Below, in pieces: positions 1 to 11,872 of a stretch of DNA of 64,000 nt. The position numbers and the translations under genes are program-made. The notes below the pieces were generated by a model. It worked only from the letters and a program-made list of their open reading frames with translations, was not told where the DNA came from and made no database searches. The DNA is from Podaxis mareebaensis (Eukaryota; Basidiomycota; Agaricomycetes; Agaricales; Agaricaceae): positions 62,001 through 126,000 of the forward strand of contig JAEUWP010000334.1 of assembly GCA_018524725.1 (NCBI GenBank). Reading direction: 5' to 3'. Every line of letters begins with the position of its first letter. The stretch's first letter is position 1.

Positions 1-3000
1 CTCTTCCCGCTACCCTACGCAAAGATCTCCAGGAAAAAGTCATGAAGGGGATGAAGCTGCCTGGGGATCGAATTTCTGGGTGACATTGGTTGATCCGCAG
101 GTAGGTGCTCGGTTGCCGATGAGGATGATGAACGCGGGTTTAAAGAGCTGGCACTGTTTATTAGACACAAACATCTTTTTATGCGTGCCCAGCTACAGGA
201 CAAGTGAGCTGGGATCCTCCTGTTGGACACTTTGTGTAACGTTTTTGCTTCGCGGCGATTCCTTGAGCTAATTCGATACACAGGCTACCACCGAGTTCTG
301 AAGGGGAATGGTGGGAGCTCAGCGATGAATCGCGGGGCGGCATACCCTACTACTATCAAACTAAGACCGGAGAGACCGTTTGGGAGCGCCCTGAAGGCTT
401 CGTGATACCCTTAGGAATTGTGCAGGTGTGTGCATCCCTGTCCATCACGTAGTTCCGCATGTAAACTCCATTTTGCAGAACACTGCCCTTGGGCGCCGTT
501 TGTCTCAAAGCAAGTATGACCGCTTTTCACAATCAATACCAGACGCTCTTGGCCATGAAAGCCGGGAATTCGTCGACGAGTTTGGAGTCCGGAGAATTGC
601 CAACCGCCGCGCTCATGCCTCGGGCACCGCACCTGACAGGTTGCAAATTCGCCACACTCAGTCTGGTCGCTCAGTTGTTGGCGGTTCTACTGGCAGGAGA
701 CAAGTTATTCGCAAATCTGTGTCGGGAGATCCGTCAAATGGAGGACTGCGCAAGTTGACACCAATCCCAGGATCCCCGTATGCGACAGAGCATTCGGCGC
801 CTCCCTCGCCATCGTCTCATCATTCAAAGTTGAACAACAGTCCTAAGTCATCGCAAAGGAGCAACAAAGAAAGCCCTAATGGCAAGGCACGATCTAATGG
901 CGATGCCCACTACGCCGAATCAATTGGTCGAGCACGAGGGAAATCCTTCACTCAACCTCAAAGCCTGAATGCCGCTATGGAAATGTTAGTCAATTCAGAC
1001 CCGGACCGCAAATCCTTGAAAAAGGACTCGCCCACTGAAGCTAGCTTTGGCACTATGTCGAGCTTTAATTCTGCTCATATCATACCTAGTATCGACGTAC
1101 AAAGCGACTCATCGAGTGGCAAGAGCCTTCGTGACATGCCACCATCACCGACCAAACAAGCTCCCGCGAAACCCAATGGCAATGGCTTGGGCACGTCCAA
1201 AATCGCAGCCAAGGGCATCAGCGCCCCGATGCCAAACCACGGTACGCCGCTATTCTGAGCCCGCATATACGCATTTTTTTCTAACATCTGATCGTCTCCT
1301 TAGCTGCCACGATGGAGATGAGCCCAGTTAAAAACCGCGCTCTGGGTCAGCCTATACCCGTAGAACATGTTCGGATTGCGCCCTTCAATGATTCGACAAT
1401 GACACTGAGCGCTGGGTAGGTGCTTAACTCGGGCCCAATGCATCGGTACTAAATCAATCTGTAGGACATACCCTATGTTACCCCAAGACCTGCAAATGGA
1501 TATCCAACAGTTTTCGGAATCGGATTATGCTAAACAATACTTTTCTACACATCGAAGTGGCTTTATTTTCAAGAGGCGTGTGCCAGTCGCCCAACTTATG
1601 ACATGGCAGAAGGTCGGCGCTATTCTGGTGTTTTATTTAGCGACCAAATATTGATAGCTTACCGTTCACTAGGCTCCGTTAACATCACCACTGTTGACGC
1701 TCAATAAAGCACTCAGCAAAGATGCAGTCAGGATATTCAAAGTCATTCAGCGTATCATGGGAGATCGCGAACGCGAGAAACCAGCTGGAGTTCGCATTCA
1801 GTCGGATGCGAGGATCATGGCGACCCATCTCAACGTTTCTTCAACGTCATTGACCCCTAGTCTTTCTGGGATTTTAGAGGAGGAACGATGGTTAATCGGT
1901 GAAGGCCTGGCACATGGCGAACTCCGTGATGAGATTTACTGCCAGTTAATGAAGCAGTTAACTGGGAATCCCAATCCGTAAGATTTCCGAGTCGTCAACC
2001 GTTCCTTATAGAGCTGACGCCCCCTCTCCCCGACGCAGGGAAAGCGTCTTTAAAGGCTGGCAGTTCTTTTGTGTTCTTCTAATCAGTTTCCCCCCTTCGA
2101 AGAATTTCGAAGCTTATCTGCAGGGTTTCATCCAAAAGCACACAACACAACAGGAGGGCAGGATCGACGTAATTGCAAAGTATTGTCTCCGCCGCTTGGG
2201 CGCTGTGGCCAAGAGGGGACCTCGCGGCAAGCCACCCACACTTACAGAAATTGAAACCGCGTCGGTAAGTGGTGTCTCCCGTATCTGTCATGATCACCCC
2301 AACACTACAACAAGCTAACACCTAACTGGAATTACAGGACGCCGCATTCAACCCATCGACCTTCGGGGAGTCCCTCGATGCGATCATCCGCCTCCAGGAA
2401 CGCAACTACCCACACAAAAAAGTACCCATCATCCTACCTTTCCTTGCTGACGGCATCCTCGCATTAGGAGGTCTCCGCTCGGAAGGGATCTTCCGAGTTC
2501 CAGGCGATGGTGATTCAGTGTCGGAGCTGAAGCTTCGCATTGATCGTGGGTACTATACGCTGGATAATGTCGATGATCCCTACGTCCTCGCATCGCTCAT
2601 GAAACTCTGGCTACGGGAACTCTCTGATCCGCTGATTCCCGACGAGATGTACAACGAGTGCATTATGAACTCGAACGACCCGGGTTCTTGCGTCCGAATT
2701 GTCGAGCGCTTACCTACCATCAATAGGCGGGTTGTACTTTTCGTTATCAGCTTCCTTCAGCTATTTCTAGAGGAGAAGATCCAGAATATTACCAAGATGA
2801 CTCCAGCCAATCTGGCTTTGGTGATGGCTCCTAACCTGCTGCGGTGCAGCTCCGATTCTATGTCGGTTGTCTTTACGAATGCTCAGTAAGCTTATCTGCT
2901 CTCCACTCTCGTGGCGAAGCGTTGGAGTACTGATTCCATTCCTTGCTGGCAGATATGAACAACTGTTTGTTTATAATCTCTTGCTCCATCTCAAATGCAA

Positions 3001-3097
3001 TGAAGTGGATCCACAATACAAACCTACACATGGACTTGGCGCCATACCGGAGACCCGCCCCCGCACAGCCTCGAAATCTCGCGACCGCCGCCGATGA
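1..3097 (+). CDS. WW-MyTH4-RhoGAP protein, 5' partial
   Basis: The gene enters from the left and ends at a TGA at 3095-3097. Spliced exons give two WW-like modules: the first has [11 protein letters not shown] and ends SWDPPVG (exons to 100 and 165-235, intron 101-164); the second starts [12 protein letters not shown], reads [15 protein letters not shown] and lies at 306-400. A Ser-rich linker follows (479-1215). A MyTH4 domain spans about 1690-2260, with typical stretches such as [20 protein letters not shown] and [10 protein letters not shown]. The RhoGAP domain spans about 2340-3000; SEGIFRVPG carries the expected arginine finger, and [13 protein letters not shown] and [13 protein letters not shown] are further signature stretches. 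This order is that of ARHGAP39/Vilse-like GAPs, which switch off Rho-family GTPases in polarity and cytoskeletal control. The last intron (2886-2952) joins FTNAQ to YEQLF. The tail is short and basic (SKSRDRRR). It converges on the next gene. The start codon is outside the window. Confidence 0.88.
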
Positions 3098-3339
3098 TTG
3101 GAATCAGTCTCGAGTCACATTCACTAAGGAAGATTCTAGGACAACCTTATACTATGCTTCTATCTTACCCATCTTTTTCATCTAACTTCTTATATTCTCA
3201 GCGCGCACGGTGCGAGCCACCTTTTATTTTTTTTGTATGTTAGTGACTTGAGATTGACGACTGTATGCTTATCCTGAGACATGTATAGTGTAATGGCCCT
3301 CGTAAAACCCGAGGATAAGGAATATGGAATATATGCAAG

Positions 3340-4682
3340 CTATGCCAAACCTGCTCTTGCTGTTGAACCATTATCCCAATTATTAAATCCCCACTTATCA
3401 CCAGGGTCGTCCCGCAGAGCTTGACCTTTCCACTGGTCCCATCTATGCCTGCCCTTGAATTTCTTGGACGCTTTATCAAAGCCCTCTGCATCTCTTCGAA
3501 TAGCATCAAGTCGTGTGATAATGTTCGATACTTCCTCGTCTGACCAGAGCTTCTCCGCACCAACATCTCGTCGAATAGCGTCAAGCAATCGTCCCGTCTT
3601 GCTATTCATAACAACACCATTCACCTGCATCTCCTTGAATGCATTCAAGACAGCAGTGGCGTCCCGGAAGCATGACCAATGGGTCTGAATGAGTTCGTTA
3701 TATGCGTCCGTCGAACAACCAAATGCATACGAGGCTATTGATACCGTCTTTGTATAGTTGAAAATAGCCAAAGCTGTATGCGGATTGTGATACTTGTCGC
3801 GGAACGTGCGCATGAGGAGAGCAATGACGTGCGGATACCACAAAGGCTGAAGTGTCACAGTCCGCTTGCTCCTTGTCTGGGGTCCTATCTTCCTAGCCTC
3901 TTCTTCGTATTTCCGCGACTCGGCGAACACATCCACAAGGGCCCAGTCCAACAACTCCTGGTCCGTCCGACACAAATCCATCTCTTCCTTCTTCTTATCC
4001 AATTCTTCATTCGGATCTTCGTTCCATTTTGGGTTCCGAGGCGTACGCCTGACGCGCTCATAAAAATCACTTGAGAACGCAGGCCTGTACTTCTCCTTAA
4101 CACCACTTGCTTCTTTTACATCCTCTCCGGTAGATTTGGAAGCGTCGACGGATTCGGCTACGCGGAAGATTTCGTCAAAGAGGTCTGTGAAGGTTTTCTG
4201 CTCTTGGGCTGTCATTTCGACTCGGCGGGTAGGTGTGGAGGGGTGTTGTGCTGGTTTGGGATTTGTTGGGGTAAGGATCGCGGGTCCGGCGAAGAGTTGC
4301 TCCCATGGTGAATCTGGGGTGTTGAATATTGATTGAGAGGAACTGGTATCAGCTCTGGAGGAAACGGAGTTGGTTCTTAGGTTCGGTTGGACGGTATCAT
4401 GAAATATTTACTCACTTGGACGACGATGAACTCCACCTAGTTTGGGAGTTGCTCTTTGGATGTGAACTTGTTGGTCGGAGAGGTAAAGACTTTGAGCATT
4501 CTACCCTTGCTCTCGGTTGGAGGTGTCGCTGGAAAGTGTGCAAAGCAGACCTGGATGCTTCGAGTGGGTTTCAGTCTGACTTTCTAGAGATTATTCGTTC
4601 TGGGAGACGTACAAGGTTGCAGCGTAGACGCTTTCGAGGAGGAGGACGCGAAGGAGCGAGAAACGTGTGGTCTACTGAACAT
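3340..4682 (-). CDS. Mtf2/Nam1-like mitochondrial protein
   Basis: The long last exon resembles the Mtf2-like C-terminal domain: DKYHNPHTALAIFNYTKTVS, then a conserved GCSTDAYNELI and an alpha-helical tail ending NNWDNGSTARAGLA. Yeast Mtf2/Nam1 acts in mitochondria, linking transcription to RNA processing and translation. I placed the start at the ATG at 4680-4682, because it gives an N-terminus rich in Ser and Arg and poor in acidic residues (MFSRPHVSRSFASSSSKAST), as expected for a mitochondrial presequence. Two short introns, near 4612-4559 and 4410-4350, are needed to link it to the main exon (DSPWEQLFAGPA and onward). The spliced protein is about 400 residues. The domain call rests on pattern memory and the first intron is the least certain part. 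Confidence 0.66.
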
Positions 4683-4947
4683 CCCAAATCCAATTACGTC
4701 GATGTCATAACTTTGGAAAACTAGAGGTCAGTACAGGTGGTGTTGGACAACACAGCCAAATAACACGTCCCATGTATCAGGAAATCCCCGTGAATGAATT
4801 AATGACCGACGAGGGCCCTGATAACGACTCACAGGCATGGGCAGTTGTACTGCTCCGGTCCAAAAAATTCATAGCATTCAATGAAATGGAAAAAAGAACT
4901 ACAACATACAGCGAAGTAGATGGAATACATCATCGTATCTCCAGAGC

Positions 4948-7706
4948 TCAATCGCTCGGAGCCAAAGTCACCTTTAGGGGCAAATTCTCGCCTTTCAATT
5001 GCTCACCCTCCAACGTTGGGATCATAACCAAACATGCCTCCCTCCTCAGCCGCTCAATCTCAGGGGTCGGGCCCAGCTCAAAATTATTTATAATCTCAAC
5101 CGTCAACGCCTGAACTTCATAAAGTGCGAACCGCCAACCGATACAGGTCCGCACACCACCGGCAAAGGTCAAGCTGGTGCGAACAAAAACGTATGAGCAA
5201 ATGAACGAGCCACGTATGGGCTAGGAGGAGCAAATAAAACAGGCTTACAGATTCCCGTAAACACCCACGTTCGGGCCCTTTTTCTCACCGGCATCCCTGA
5301 ACCATCTATCTGGGTTATACACATGTGCGTCCTCGCCAAACACCTCTTGGTTCCTGTTCCAAGTAGTGACAAATGGACACACGCAACAAGCCGCGCGCCA
5401 AACACCAAAGTCCCGGGGATCATCAGGAAGAAAGGGTCCACGAAGTTAAAAACAAGATCCCGTCCGTTTAGCGTCACTATGTTTAAACCGACGCGAGGGA
5501 TCTACGAACCTGTTGTAACCGGAGATGGAAAGGATGACTTTAAGGCCCTTGGGGATAGGCAGTTTCGAGATGACTTCGCCAGTTGTCGTGGTAATCGGCT
5601 TAGACAGTGGCAACACATCATCTCGCGCTGCAAGTCTATAGTTGTGATACACAGCTGGGTGGAACCTCATTGATTCCTATTATCGTCCAGCCATCAGGGG
5701 GAAAATCAGAAGGTCGGGTGTCAGTCTTGATCTTAGGACCGAGACAGAGGGGATACAGTCCCGTGGAAGTATGGATGCCTCACCTTGAGAACCGCGTTGA
5801 GATACGGCATACTATCGAGATCAGATGCGGTGAAGTCGGACCCACCGCGGGCGTGGATGGCAGCTTCAGTCTCACGTATCTCCTTGCGAAGTCGAGCTTG
5901 GACATCAGGATGGCGCGCTAGTTCAAGAAGGACCCAACAGAGCGTCGTAGCACTCGTTTCGTGACCGGCCAAGAGGATCGTGCTAATGAGCATCCACCCA
6001 TAAGTTAATAAAAATGAAAACCGGATAAACTCTTTGGTCAGTCAAAGAGTATGCGTTAAAGAACGTACCGCATTTGGGCCAAAAGCTCCTCATCAGTGAG
6101 CTTTGTCTTTGCATTCTCCGATGCGTTCGCTTGAACTGCAAAGCCCCACACCACACCACAATAATGAAGTCACAGGGTTAGTAGCATTCGAAGAAAAATA
6201 AGGCAAACGACCCGAACCCAGTAGACTAAGAATATCCTTGTTCCCCTTTCCCTGAAGGAGAGCTTCCGCTTTCGAATCTACGAGCTGGCGTGTTACAGCA
6301 TTCGCAAGCTGGGCCGTGTGCCGTGCGTGTTTGAGATTTCGGCGGTTCGAATACTTCGACATGAGTTGGAGAACCCATACGGGTAAGACGGTCTGCATGA
6401 AGATGGCCGACCTCGACGGTGATCCAAGCGTGTCAGACCTAAGTGAACCAAAAAAGACCGCCGATGTAAAAAAAATATCATCCGGACATAGGTTGTTGAG
6501 AAGAAGTGGAACAACAATGATGGAGCGAGCACTCGACGTACATGAGTCCCATGTATGCTTCCATGAATTCATTCTTTGTATTCGTCAATGCACCAAATTG
6601 GTAATCAAATGCCGCTGCGAAAAAGTATAATAAGCGACGACGCCACACCTATCAAGGAATAAAGACCCTCATACCCTCTCCAATAGAATCCATCGTCGCC
6701 CGAGAAAGCCATGTGGCGACGTTGAATACTGTGGTCTGACCAGGCGAACTCGCGAGAATGTCAGACCATTGATTCGTCAACTACAAGAAGACGGAACTAA
6801 GTCCTGGATATTCTCGAAAACGCCTCAGGAAGAAACGCACCTCCGCACCCACTCGTCGGAAGATAGGTACGAACGCCTTAGACTCCGGACCTAGGACCAC
6901 CGATGCGTCAGGAGTTCCACCTAGAACACCAAGATTACCGCACAGCGCACTTACCGCCGAAGCCAGGCAACATGACCTTACGTTGACGCTGATGAGTCTC
7001 ACCATCTGCCCAGAGCAATCCACGACCCATTAGCACTCGAGATATTTCGGTCCTCTCAGGCCATTTCAAGAAGTTGTAACCTGGAAGCGCACATGGGCGT
7101 CAACCCCTCTGGCAATATACAATAGGCGCGCGCTTTGTGGAGTAGATACGCACCAGAGGTATGGAAGATATACTGCAACGCCTTGGGATCAGAAATCAAG
7201 AGACGGTCTTCCTGCATTAACGCTCAGCGCATATGTCCAATTGTTTCATGTGTACAATATGAGGACTGACGCCAAATGGACCCTTGATCTTCACAACGTC
7301 GCCATATTCCTTTTGGTATTTGAAGTCCGCCGCGCCGACCTGGCTCTGGAATATCTCAGGCAGGTTGCCTGGATAACACCATCAACATTCATCAACTCAA
7401 CTCCCTCTTTCAAGATACTCACCAAGTAGGAATGATTCTGTGGGCGGCCCGGGGATACGTGCAACCGAGATTCTCGTCGCTCTTCGGTATAGTGTATATG
7501 CGGCGCCACAAATCGTCGATAGCAGCGCAATTACCAACGACTACACGTGCAGAGAAATAGAAGGTGCCAGAGGCATCACAATCAGGATCGAGCAAACGGC
7601 ATTTCGAGAAACCATGACATACATTGGATCTTTGATCTTGCGAAACAGCGAAAAGCTTGAGAAATGGGGCGTCGTTCACGAACGGTATTGCAGTGGTGTT
7701 GAACAT
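4948..7706 (-). CDS. cytochrome P450 monooxygenase
   Basis: This is a heme-thiolate monooxygenase, probably ER-anchored, spread over about ten exons and 550 residues. In order, I see a hydrophobic N-terminal anchor (LVIALLSTICGAAYTLYRR), a proline hinge (RIPGPPTESFLLGNLPE), the helix-C region (WADGETHQRQRKVMLPGFG), the I-helix oxygen-binding motif AGHETSATT (near 5960), the K-helix ExxR as ESMR (near 5672), a PxRW-type motif as NPDRWF, and the heme loop FAGGVRTCIGWRFA (5130-5172) with the cysteine ligand. These belong to one reading path, so the gene looks intact. The ATG at 7706 gives a short luminal segment with an N-T-T glycosylation site and needs an intron ending at 7541. In the frame of the anchor, an alternative upstream ATG is blocked by a TAG at 7541-7543. 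The substrate cannot be inferred. No pathway genes adjoin it. Confidence 0.9.
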
Positions 7707-9079
7707 GGTTTGGTGACAGATAACGTCTCCAACGGTCTCTACGTGTTGATAGTCGCAGCGAAAGTGGTGGTGAGAGAAGGATATACTACTAGTATGAAAA
7801 GCCTACAATGTTCTCGTCACGCACTCGCTAGTCGATGCGTGTATTTTATTTTATCGCGGATAAGAATCCGCAAGGCCGAAAGAATTTAATAGTTGATAGC
7901 CTTTGATAGCCTGCCGAAGTCCCTGTGTGCTGTAAGTCCAATTTCGGAAACCCCCGTTGCAAAGGTTGTGTAGAATGGTTGAGGTAGTCAGGATGTCCTG
8001 GGAGCAGCTGGGGAGAATAAGTATGTGCACGAGGAGCTCAGCGGGGTGATAACAGGAAGACAGATGCCCGATGCCCCAGTGACTAGGGCCAGGATATAAA
8101 TTGCCCACCAGGCCTTGCAACAGAACCCTTCACATGACCGGCGGCCGAAAGCCCTGCTCCAAGTCAGCTTGAGAACGCCAGAAGAACTATAGATATGGAT
8201 GTGAATATAGACATGTATGGATGGCGCATGGGAGCGCCTGTATGCGTCACTGAGTTGAGCCTGTGCGGTTCATTGGTTATTGCGTTTTGCAGTTGCAGGT
8301 CCTGAAGAGACAGGCCCCGGTAATCCTGTTTATCCGACCACATTGGGCTCCGCCCGTGCTCGACTGAATTGGAGAGAATAATGACAGTTGGCCGATTGGC
8401 GGGAGTCTCCAACTGTTGACTTGTTGACTTGATCGTTTGCATACACACGAGCGAAGTGCCTGAAGACCAAGATCGGTGAAAAATCACTAAGTTTCGTTGT
8501 TCGAGCATTGAGCACTTGCACACTCAACCACGTCATTTTGTTCGATTTAAACGTGTTGCTTCGACCAGAAGACATAGATTTCACCGGAACACTTGCCACA
8601 CGCGTGATGCCGCCTGCCGAGCTAAACATGTCATTAGTATGTCATAACAGACTGTAAGTAAAGCCGCAGGGGCGCAAGAAGCAGAACCTGCTTACTGAGG
8701 TGTCCACTCCCAGGAATGCCGAAAGGCCTGGAATGAGGGTCAGCCAACTGCTGTCAACTGGCATCCTCTGGCCTCGTTGGTGAAGAAGTTCGGATAAATG
8801 GATGTGCCTAATTACTTCGTCCTTCTGTTCTGAGCCATTAGCCCTGACACTGCTGGATCAGAAGACCCCGTGTGAAGGCCGGGCGCCTGAGGAACATTCT
8901 AGCGCTGAGCGCTGAATTCGCATTCAGAGCAAAGGTCAAAAGCGCCCAAAGCAAAGTTCAAACAGTGAGCGCCAGTGAGCACCAAACACGGAGTCCAGAC
9001 TTGAACAATCACGCGTCATCAAACACACGCAATTCACGTCACGACATCCCTCTAGTCCACCATCAGCCGCCAATAAACG
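7707..9079. other. intergenic, no recognised gene
   Basis: About 1.4 kb separates the divergent P450 and DMAC1-like genes. Short ORFs on the minus strand at 7851-8120, 8164-8523 and 8330-8629 overlap each other and resemble nothing I know. The stretch near 7892-7910 holds two copies of a TTTGATAGCCTG-like word. I take it as the promoters of the two flanking genes plus spacer. Confidence 0.5.
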
Positions 9080-9355
9080 ATGAGCAACGCGACCAACGAT
9101 GACAAGAATCAGCAAGTCAAGCCATGGGGCGACGCTAGCCGCAGTCTAGTCGACCAAATCGACGCAGGAAGCAAAGAATGCATGTCATGTCGTATCGTAG
9201 GGTCTGCAACCTTTGCTGGCGTCGGGATTTATGCTTTATTGCAGTCGAGAGCATCTGCGCCAGGCACGCCTGCGCAAAAACGGATTATAGGTGGTCTGGG
9301 TGTTGGTGCGTTGCGGTCTCCGTTAAAGAGTGAATTTTCGCTGATTGCGGTTTAA
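9080..9355 (+). CDS. DMAC1/DUF4536-like small mitochondrial membrane protein
   Basis: This small protein of about 91 residues contains DAGSKECMSCRIVGSATFAG followed by VGIYALLQSRA. The CxxC pair directly before a glycine-rich membrane segment is typical of the DUF4536/DMAC1 (distal membrane-arm assembly component 1) family, which takes part in complex I membrane-arm assembly in animals. The second hydrophobic stretch (RIIGGLGVGALRS) would be a second membrane helix. The unspliced frame stops at 9355. An alternative is an intron from about 9308 to 9400, which would replace the tail with a different short C-terminus ending near 9431. The ATG at 9080 is the first in frame. It converges on the enoyl-CoA hydratase gene. 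Confidence 0.68.
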   Translation: MSNATNDDKNQQVKPWGDASRSLVDQIDAGSKECMSCRIVGSATFAGVGIYALLQSRASAPGTPAQKRIIGGLGVGALRSPLKSEFSLIAV

Positions 9356-9519
9356 GCCATGCTAGTCGGAAGCGTAATTCGGTGGTATCATTAATGTAGG
9401 TTCCAGGAATTCTACTGTTAGTCATTTGTGATGTCAAGTTTTAATTCTGCTAGGAATTACATCGACCACATTGGCTATATGTATCCTACGCCCTTCCCGA
9501 GCTGAGTCGGAGAGTACAT

Positions 9520-10777
9520 TCATGAGTGGGTGAAATTCGCCTTCCTCTTCTCGGCGAATGCGGCCATGCCTTCGGAGGCACAAAGTGTTTAGATGCAACT
9601 GGACAGAAGCAAGCTTTCATCCATTACCCACCTTCTTTCTGGTCGTTGGTAGCAAACAAACCATGGAAGATCCTCCTCTCATACTTCAAACCCTCAGCCA
9701 AAGTCAACTCGTACGCTGCAAAACAAAAACACACGTCAATCTTCATAGAACCACCAAACAACTCAGACAAACCACATACCTTCGTTGACAACCTCCTTCG
9801 CAGCATGAACTGCAATCTGGCTCTTCCCAGCAATCTCCTTCGCCATCGCAATAGCCTCCTTAACAACCTCTCCCTCTCCCTCTCCAACAACTCTGCTAAT
9901 CATACCCCATTTATCCGCCTCATTGGCTGTGATGGTACGCCCAGTCAATACCATCTCCATCGCACGGGACTTGCCGATCAGCTGTGCGAGACGTTGAGAA
10001 CCTCCGCCACCTGGGATAACACCGAGGTTGATTTCAGGTTGACCGAATTTAGCGGTGGGCGAGGCGAGGATGATGTCACACATGAGTGCAAGTTCACAAC
10101 CTCCTCCGAGCTTGAGCCCATTAGAGAGTTAGCATAGGTGTAATGTGAAGAGTACCCAGAGGAAAGGGAAACGCACTGCATATCCGCTGACGGCAGCGAT
10201 AATGGGTTTGCTGATCCTTGTAATTTCGGCCCAGTCTTCGAGGAATTTGTTCTTATATACATCCGCGACTTTGGAGTACATTCATAAGTAAGATATAGAG
10301 CCTTCACTGAGAATAGACACTTACACTGCTTGTCCTTCATCTCCTTGATATCCGCACCCGCTAAACCCAAGCGGAACAAAAGTTAGTATAGTAGATCCGG
10401 ATCACCCATACACTCAACTATCATCCCCAAAAAGTGATAGAGGACCAGACGGACGCAGAAGACCTACCAGCAAAAGCCTTCTCAGATCCAGTCAACACCA
10501 TAGCACCAACAGTATCATCCCTATCCGCCTCCTTCAACGCCTGGTTGAGTTCCCGGAACAGGGGACTACACAACGCGTTGAGCGCCTTGGGACGGTTAAG
10601 CTGAATAAGCACGACATTGGGCTCTGGACGAGAGGTGATGATATACTCGTAGGTGTTGTTAGCTGAGGAAGACATTTTGCGATGTGGTGTAGCAAGGGTG
10701 ATAGTCCAGCGGGTACGAGCAAGGTTGGAAAGGCGGAGGGGGTTTTGTAGGGAAGCACGGGAGATATAGTGGGCCAT
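9520..10777 (-). CDS. mitochondrial enoyl-CoA hydratase
   Basis: This is a short-chain enoyl-CoA hydratase of the crotonase fold, acting in beta-oxidation or branched-chain amino acid breakdown by hydrating trans-2-enoyl-CoA. The N-terminus ([20 protein letters not shown]) is a plausible mitochondrial presequence. I chose the ATG at 10777 because the frame opens two codons earlier only with a TTG. Landmarks are [13 protein letters not shown], the first oxyanion-hole segment [10 protein letters not shown], the second as SGYA then [12 protein letters not shown] across an intron, and [19 protein letters not shown] with the catalytic glutamate. The gene has several short introns and ends [15 protein letters not shown]. 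It appears complete, at roughly 290-300 residues. Peroxisomal forms exist, but the presequence favours mitochondria. Confidence 0.92.
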
Positions 10778-11059
10778 GTCCAAGAGAGGAGATTACTCGG
10801 GAATGTCACTTGTCTGTCTTGCCTTGTCTTGGTAAGGTTGTGGGGTTCTTGCGAAAGTGGGCTCAGTTAACTGTGATTTCACAACGGCACTGGCCCGGAA
10901 CTTGGTCTGCAAACGCCCACGGTCTTATAGCCGGTGATCTACTACGTAATGCATGTACACACAGAGAGAGGTCTCCTGGTCAAGAACTCGAGGATACAAC
11001 CAGTATTTGGGCAGACTGCCCAGGAGGTGGTATAGGTAAGTACATGTAATAGATAAAAA

Positions 11060-11624
11060 TCAGGGGAACCGGGTTGCAGCAACAAATGGTTGAATGATCA
11101 CTCTTTCCTTGTCCCACTGCAAATGAAAAAACGTCAGATCTTTATCCTCCGCTGCTCAAGTCCAGAGTTCGTGTACTCACAACACCATTCTTCCAATAGA
11201 CATCATTCTCGATAAGCTTTCTCGCTTCTTCCAGCGTTTCAGCCTCCACGATCAGTATAGACCCCGTCGTGTTGTGTCGCGTCTCGCTGCCAATAGTGAC
11301 CGTGGGTTGCGCTGGGTCTATAAGCATCCCAGCAACTCCTATAACACAAAACCACCGAGGGGAGTGCAATGGAAATGTGTATCAGCCTCCGAGAAACGAG
11401 AGAAACTAAGGACGACACGTGCTTATAGTACCGTTCTCCATTGACGGTTTCACATCCGCGAGATGGGCTTCTCGGACTGCATACCGTCTGGCAACCGAGT
11501 TAGGGTAATCTGGAGCATAGACAAAGTATTTGTTTGGAGATGCAGCTCTATACGCTGTAGTGTGGATTAGACGTAGACGAGGTAGTGAGGAAGCTATAGA
11601 TCGCGATAGACCAGGGCCAAACAT
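11060..11624 (-). CDS. YCII-domain protein, copy 1
   Basis: This is a small protein with one YCII-related domain (ferredoxin-like alpha/beta fold): KYFVYAPDYPNSVARRYAVR, then SILIVEAETLEEARKLIEND, then VYWKNGV joined by splicing to VWDKERVIIQPF. The N-terminus from the ATG at 11624 (MFGPGLSRSIASSLPRLRLI) is Arg/Ser-rich and lacks acidic residues, suggesting mitochondrial import. The family's biochemical role is largely unknown; bacterial members are small dimers, some linked to ring-cleavage pathways. An in-frame ATG further upstream near 11723 would only add a charged tail and is less likely. It lies directly downstream of a second YCII gene on the same strand, about 250 bp away. Confidence 0.8.
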
Positions 11625-11872
11625 TTGCGAAAGGTGTAAGTTAAAAGAAAAAGATTGGTGGGGAGCATTTTTACTTGCATTTCGAGAACGTTCGTATTTC
11701 TCACAAGTAAATCTATTGCGCACTGATAAGGGTCACTTCAGACCCGGTGTTGACTTCAGACATCACGAAAGCGGCGCGTGACCAATGACAATGCAGAAAG
11801 AATGTGTGTTGATGAGTGGATGGGTCCTATGGGAACGGAATTTATCTATTGCAGGGTTACGGGCAGACTAGG

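Noticed and set aside
9526..10137. 203-codon plus-strand ORF across the enoyl-CoA hydratase
   Set aside because: Opens with GTG and is antisense to conserved hydratase exons.
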